From Peptostreptococcaceae bacterium (GTDB lineage Bacteria; Bacillota; Clostridia; Peptostreptococcales; Filifactoraceae), in NCBI GenBank assembly GCA_030532705.1, contig JAUNKR010000003.1, positions 1 to 64,000 of the forward strand: a stretch of 64,000 nt of DNA, given 5' to 3'. The number at the start of each line of letters is the position of its first letter. Positions within the stretch are counted from its first letter, which is position 1. The notes below the pieces were generated by a model. It did no database searches. It was not told where the DNA came from and worked only from the letters and a program-made list of their open reading frames with translations. The position numbers were made by a program, and so were the translations under genes. Shown piece by piece: positions 61,749 through 64,000 of this stretch.

Positions 61749-61952
61749 ATGTTACAGATTAAAAAGCAAAAACAAAGTGTACCATTTCACAAAATGCCAA
61801 TAAAAGAGCAGGAAGAGTTATTGGCTGCTCATGTTCAAGAAATAATAAAAGCTGCTCATGCTAAGGGGATGTCAACTTATCATGGCGATGGGAAGGATTT
61901 TTATTGGCTTCGCCCGGATGGAACTAAAGAAATAGATCCTAGAGATAAATAA
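61749..61952 (+). CDS. small protein upstream of the zeta-like kinase (candidate antitoxin)
   Basis: 67 residues: a basic N-terminus, a helical part (KEQEELLAAHVQEIIKAAHA) and an ending STYHGDGKDFYWLRPDGTKE. Not similar to classical epsilon antitoxin; the family is not one I can name. AAAGGAG lies eight bases before this ATG. It is 11 bases from the kinase gene, so a toxin-antitoxin pairing is inferred. Confidence 0.7.
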   Translation: MLQIKKQKQSVPFHKMPIKEQEELLAAHVQEIIKAAHAKGMSTYHGDGKDFYWLRPDGTKEIDPRDK

Positions 61953-61963
61953 GGGGGCTCAAA

Positions 61964-62569
61964 ATGAATCCTCCGGTATTATATATATTTGCAGGACCAA
62001 ATGGAAGCGGAAAATCTACTATAACAAGCTTATTTAAAGATACTATTTCTTCTTTTGTTTATGTTAATGCGGATGATTTAAAGAAGAAATATGATATGAC
62101 TGATCAAGAAGCTTTTGATAAAGCAAATTTAATACGAGCAAACTGTTTAAAACAGAAAATAAGTTTTTCGACTGAAACGGTTTTCTCTCATCCTAGCAAG
62201 ATAGAATTCATGAAAGATGCTAAAAAGTTGGGTTATGAAGTGAATTTGATCTTTGTAACAACATACGATGCAAATATTAACTTGAATAGGGTAGAATTTA
62301 GGGTACTAAATGGTGGGCATGATGTTCCGCCTGACAGAATTGTTTTTAGATATGAAAGGACAATGAAGTTATTGCCGGAAGCTGTGGCTTTATCAGATTC
62401 AGCTATAATATATAACAACTCACTTGACAGACCGGTTGTTATTTTACGTAAAGAAATGAATGATATAGAAATTTTCCCTCAGCCGTATCCGAGTAGATGG
62501 ACAAGTGAGAGACTTTTGCAACTAAAAAATGAAATAGAGCTACAAATGGATCCACTAAAAGGATCTTAA
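61964..62569 (+). CDS. zeta-toxin-family P-loop kinase
   Basis: 201 residues. Walker A is FAGPNGSGKSTITSLF near the N-terminus, followed by YVNADDLKKKYDM and ETVFSHPSKIEFMKDAKK as in zeta/PezT-like kinases, and DRIVFRYERTMKLLPEAVAL. Such enzymes phosphorylate UDP-GlcNAc-type substrates and block wall synthesis, although many chromosomal homologs are uncharacterised. It has AT-rich codons unlike the adjacent housekeeping genes. Confidence 0.85.
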   Translation: MNPPVLYIFAGPNGSGKSTITSLFKDTISSFVYVNADDLKKKYDMTDQEAFDKANLIRANCLKQKISFSTETVFSHPSKIEFMKDAKKLGYEVNLIFVTTYDANINLNRVEFRVLNGGHDVPPDRIVFRYERTMKLLPEAVALSDSAIIYNNSLDRPVVILRKEMNDIEIFPQPYPSRWTSERLLQLKNEIELQMDPLKGS

Positions 62570-62585
62570 AAATAGAGCATAGTGC

Positions 62586-62624
62586 ACCGACTCCTAAAAA
62601 TAATGCAAGTGAGTCGGTTTTTTT
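62586..62624 (+). terminator. terminator after the zeta-like kinase
   Basis: ACCGACTC / GAGTCGGT followed by seven T. Confidence 0.85.
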
Positions 62625-62668
62625 GTGACAAAGCAGATCCAAAAAACAAAATAGGATCAAATATAGGA

Positions 62669-62697
62669 TAAAGACGTGCCGCGAGGCACGTCTTTTG
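62669..62697. terminator. copy 2 of the repeated hairpin terminator
   Basis: AAAGACGTGCC-GCGA-GGCACGTCTTTT, the same as at 61217. The two copies bracket the DinJ/zeta-kinase segment. Confidence 0.85.
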
Positions 62698-62719
62698 TGC
62701 TACGATCAGCCTCGTTGTC

Positions 62720-62748
62720 TTGATTTTTTACATAGAAGATATTATAAT
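62720..62748 (+). promoter_or_regulatory. promoter of the cobalamin-riboswitch transcript
   Basis: TTGATT (62720-62725), 17 bases, TATAAT (62743-62748). Confidence 0.7.
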
Positions 62749-62763
62749 GTTGAATGGATCGGA

Positions 62764-62842
62764 ACGATGTCGGGAAATGGGTGAAAATCTCATACGGGTC
62801 CGCCACTGTGAGCAGAAATGCATAGTCAGATACCACATCGTC
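62764..62842 (+). ncRNA. cobalamin riboswitch aptamer
   Basis: Has the conserved GGGAA, GGTGAAAATC, ACGGGTCCGCCACTGTGA and AGTCAGATACC elements in order. The closing helix is CGATGT (62765-62770) with ACATCG (62835-62840). A terminator follows at 62886. It should switch off the uptake genes when adenosylcobalamin or a related corrinoid is plentiful. Confidence 0.9.
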
Positions 62843-62851
62843 CATGGAGAA

Positions 62852-62911
62852 GTCTGCCTTGCGGAGACCGAGGCAGAACTTATTTGGCTCGCGGTTTCCG
62901 GGGGCTTTTTT
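62852..62911 (+). terminator. riboswitch expression platform with intrinsic terminator
   Basis: TCTGCCT/AGGCAGA (62852-62876) is followed by GCTCGCGG-TTT-CCGGGGGC and six T (62887-62911), just before the ribosome site of the lipoprotein gene. Suggests transcription-level control. Confidence 0.75.
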
Positions 62912-62924
62912 ATTGGAGGAAAAT

Positions 62925-63959
62925 ATGAGGAGAAGAAGATGGCTCTTGGCGGCTCTTGCGCTGGCAATATGTTTGACGGCATGTGGCGACAAAAGCACGG
63001 GAGCACAGAGCGAAGGGCAGAAAAAGGTGCAGGATGCTCCGAAGGAATCGGTCAGCGAATTGCCGATCGAGGTCGAGGGAGCGGATTATCCTCTGGTGAT
63101 CAGAGACTACATAAAACAAGAAACTGAATTGAAGGAGATGCCGAAAAAGGTCGCCGTCTTGTCGGGCACTCCGCTGAACATATGGTATGATCTGGGTGGT
63201 AAGTCGATCTGTACATCGGACATTTCGAGCAATGTCCGTCTGGTCGAAGGGTATGAGGACGAGATCAAGGCTCTTCCGACGATCGGGCCGGTCTATTCGA
63301 TCGATATGGAGAGCGTCATTCCGCTCAAACCGGATCTGGTCATTGCGCAGACGGGCACGCAGTCCGTGCAGGGAAAGAAATTGAAGGAGATGGGATTCCC
63401 GACGATCATGACACATATTCGAAGTCTCGAGGATGTGATCTCGTATTATCGGGGTTTCGGGAAGATCTTAGGCAAGGAGGAGCTTGCGGAGCAGAAGATC
63501 CGGGAGTTGACACAGAAGAAGGAAGAGATCGTCTCCAAATTGCCGAAGGAGCGTCCGTCGGTCGTTATTTTGTATTTCACGAACAAGACGATCGCGGCGA
63601 AATTGGATCGGTCGATCGCAGGGGATGTGGCGAAGATCCTGGGTTTTGAAAATATCGCGGCGGATCTGCCGGCGGATTCTTTGGGCTCGGAGAATACGCC
63701 TTTGGATGTGGAATATATCGTGAAAAAAGATCCGGACTATGTTTTTGTGACAAGCATGGTGGAGAGCAATGAGCTTGCGGAGGAGATGATCCGCAAGGAA
63801 TTTGAGACCAATCCGGTGTGGAAAGGAGTCCGTGCGATCCAAGAGGGCAAGGTGCATCATTTGCCGCAGGAGTATTTCCTGTATAATGCCGGCCCATATT
63901 ATGATGAAGCGATCCGAACGATGGCGAGATGCGTCTATCCGGAGGTGTTTGGTGAATAA
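62925..63959 (+). CDS. btuF: cobalamin/siderophore-type ABC transporter binding lipoprotein (BtuF-like)
   Basis: 344 residues. Lipobox LTAC puts the lipid on Cys20. A Peripla_BP_2 fold follows: KKVAVLSGTPLNIWYDLGGK, ALPTIGPVYSIDMESVIPLK, PDLVIAQTG. A cobalamin riboswitch upstream indicates corrinoid uptake. GGAGGA precedes the ATG at 62925; longer frames run back through the riboswitch terminator. Confidence 0.87.
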   Translation: MRRRRWLLAALALAICLTACGDKSTGAQSEGQKKVQDAPKESVSELPIEVEGADYPLVIRDYIKQETELKEMPKKVAVLSGTPLNIWYDLGGKSICTSDISSNVRLVEGYEDEIKALPTIGPVYSIDMESVIPLKPDLVIAQTGTQSVQGKKLKEMGFPTIMTHIRSLEDVISYYRGFGKILGKEELAEQKIRELTQKKEEIVSKLPKERPSVVILYFTNKTIAAKLDRSIAGDVAKILGFENIAADLPADSLGSENTPLDVEYIVKKDPDYVFVTSMVESNELAEEMIRKEFETNPVWKGVRAIQEGKVHHLPQEYFLYNAGPYYDEAIRTMARCVYPEVFGE

Positions 63960-64000
63960 GAAGAATGGGATATTTGTTGTCTTGGCGGTATTGGCGGTCT
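63952..64000 (+). CDS. start of the ABC transporter permease (BtuC/FecCD type), partial
   Basis: GTG at 63952 overlaps the end of the lipoprotein gene by 8 bases, with GGAGG six bases upstream. The 16 codons visible (VNKKNGIFVVLAVLAV) look like the basic start and first helix of a FecCD permease. Cut off by the window edge. Confidence 0.6.
   Translation, partial: MNKKNGIFVVLAVLAV

Noticed and set aside
1-64000. tRNA or rRNA genes
   Set aside because: No cloverleaf-like or rRNA-like sequence was recognised on either strand by eye; a covariance search would be needed to exclude a single tRNA.

Overview
The window reads as a mid-GC Bacillota chromosome, most likely an anaerobic Clostridia/Tissierellia-type Gram-positive. 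The reasons are strong AGGAGG ribosome sites before nearly every gene, Gram-positive lipoproteins, secreted proteins with copper-amine-oxidase-like 'stalk' domains, a BhlA/UviB-type holin, and a split LysO exporter. This placement is inferred from gene content; no rRNA or other phylogenetic marker was compared.

Positions 1-7400 are an accessory region. It holds two solitary AAA/DUF4143 ATPases, a sigma factor divergent from a holin-like peptide and an amidase, a secreted stalk-domain/coiled-coil protein, and a DUF3990 ADP-ribosyltransferase-like gene overlapping an HTH partner (toxin-antitoxin-like). Several unusual promoter repeats lie here.

Positions 7500-34300 form a cell-surface and glycan region. 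Two large S-layer-like secreted proteins, two Wzy/WaaL-type membrane proteins and another stalk-domain protein are followed by about 15 kb of co-directional glycan genes. These include a PglF/FlaA1-type dehydratase, a priming sugar transferase, glycosyltransferases, a WbpA-WbpB-WbpE set with a formyltransferase, a complete ADP-heptose set (hldE, gmhA, gmhB) with a family 9 glycosyltransferase, and a MurJ-type flippase. Together they could build and export a glycan rich in 2,3-diamino-glucuronate and heptose, possibly attached to the surface proteins.

Positions 34400-46500 hold glyA, an AAA ATPase/TOPRIM-like pair that looks like phage defence, cardiolipin synthase, two paralogous lipoproteins that look like degenerate MA-family peptidases, and a DUF2339 membrane protein. 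Degenerate duplications of gene 3' ends recur here.

Positions 46700-55200 are a sialic-acid regulon: an RpiR regulator, an ABC sugar importer (ATPase, lipoprotein, two permeases), a small membrane protein, nanE, nanA and a ROK kinase. A palindromic element sits between nanE and nanA.

Positions 55200-64000 contain a 26-codon membrane peptide gene, a DUF1266 protein, purC, a structured leader before the two-part lysO, an HTH-cupin regulator, tex, an orphan DinJ antitoxin with a truncated partner, a zeta-toxin-like kinase with a small upstream partner, and a cobalamin riboswitch with terminator controlling a BtuF-like lipoprotein and the start of its permease gene.
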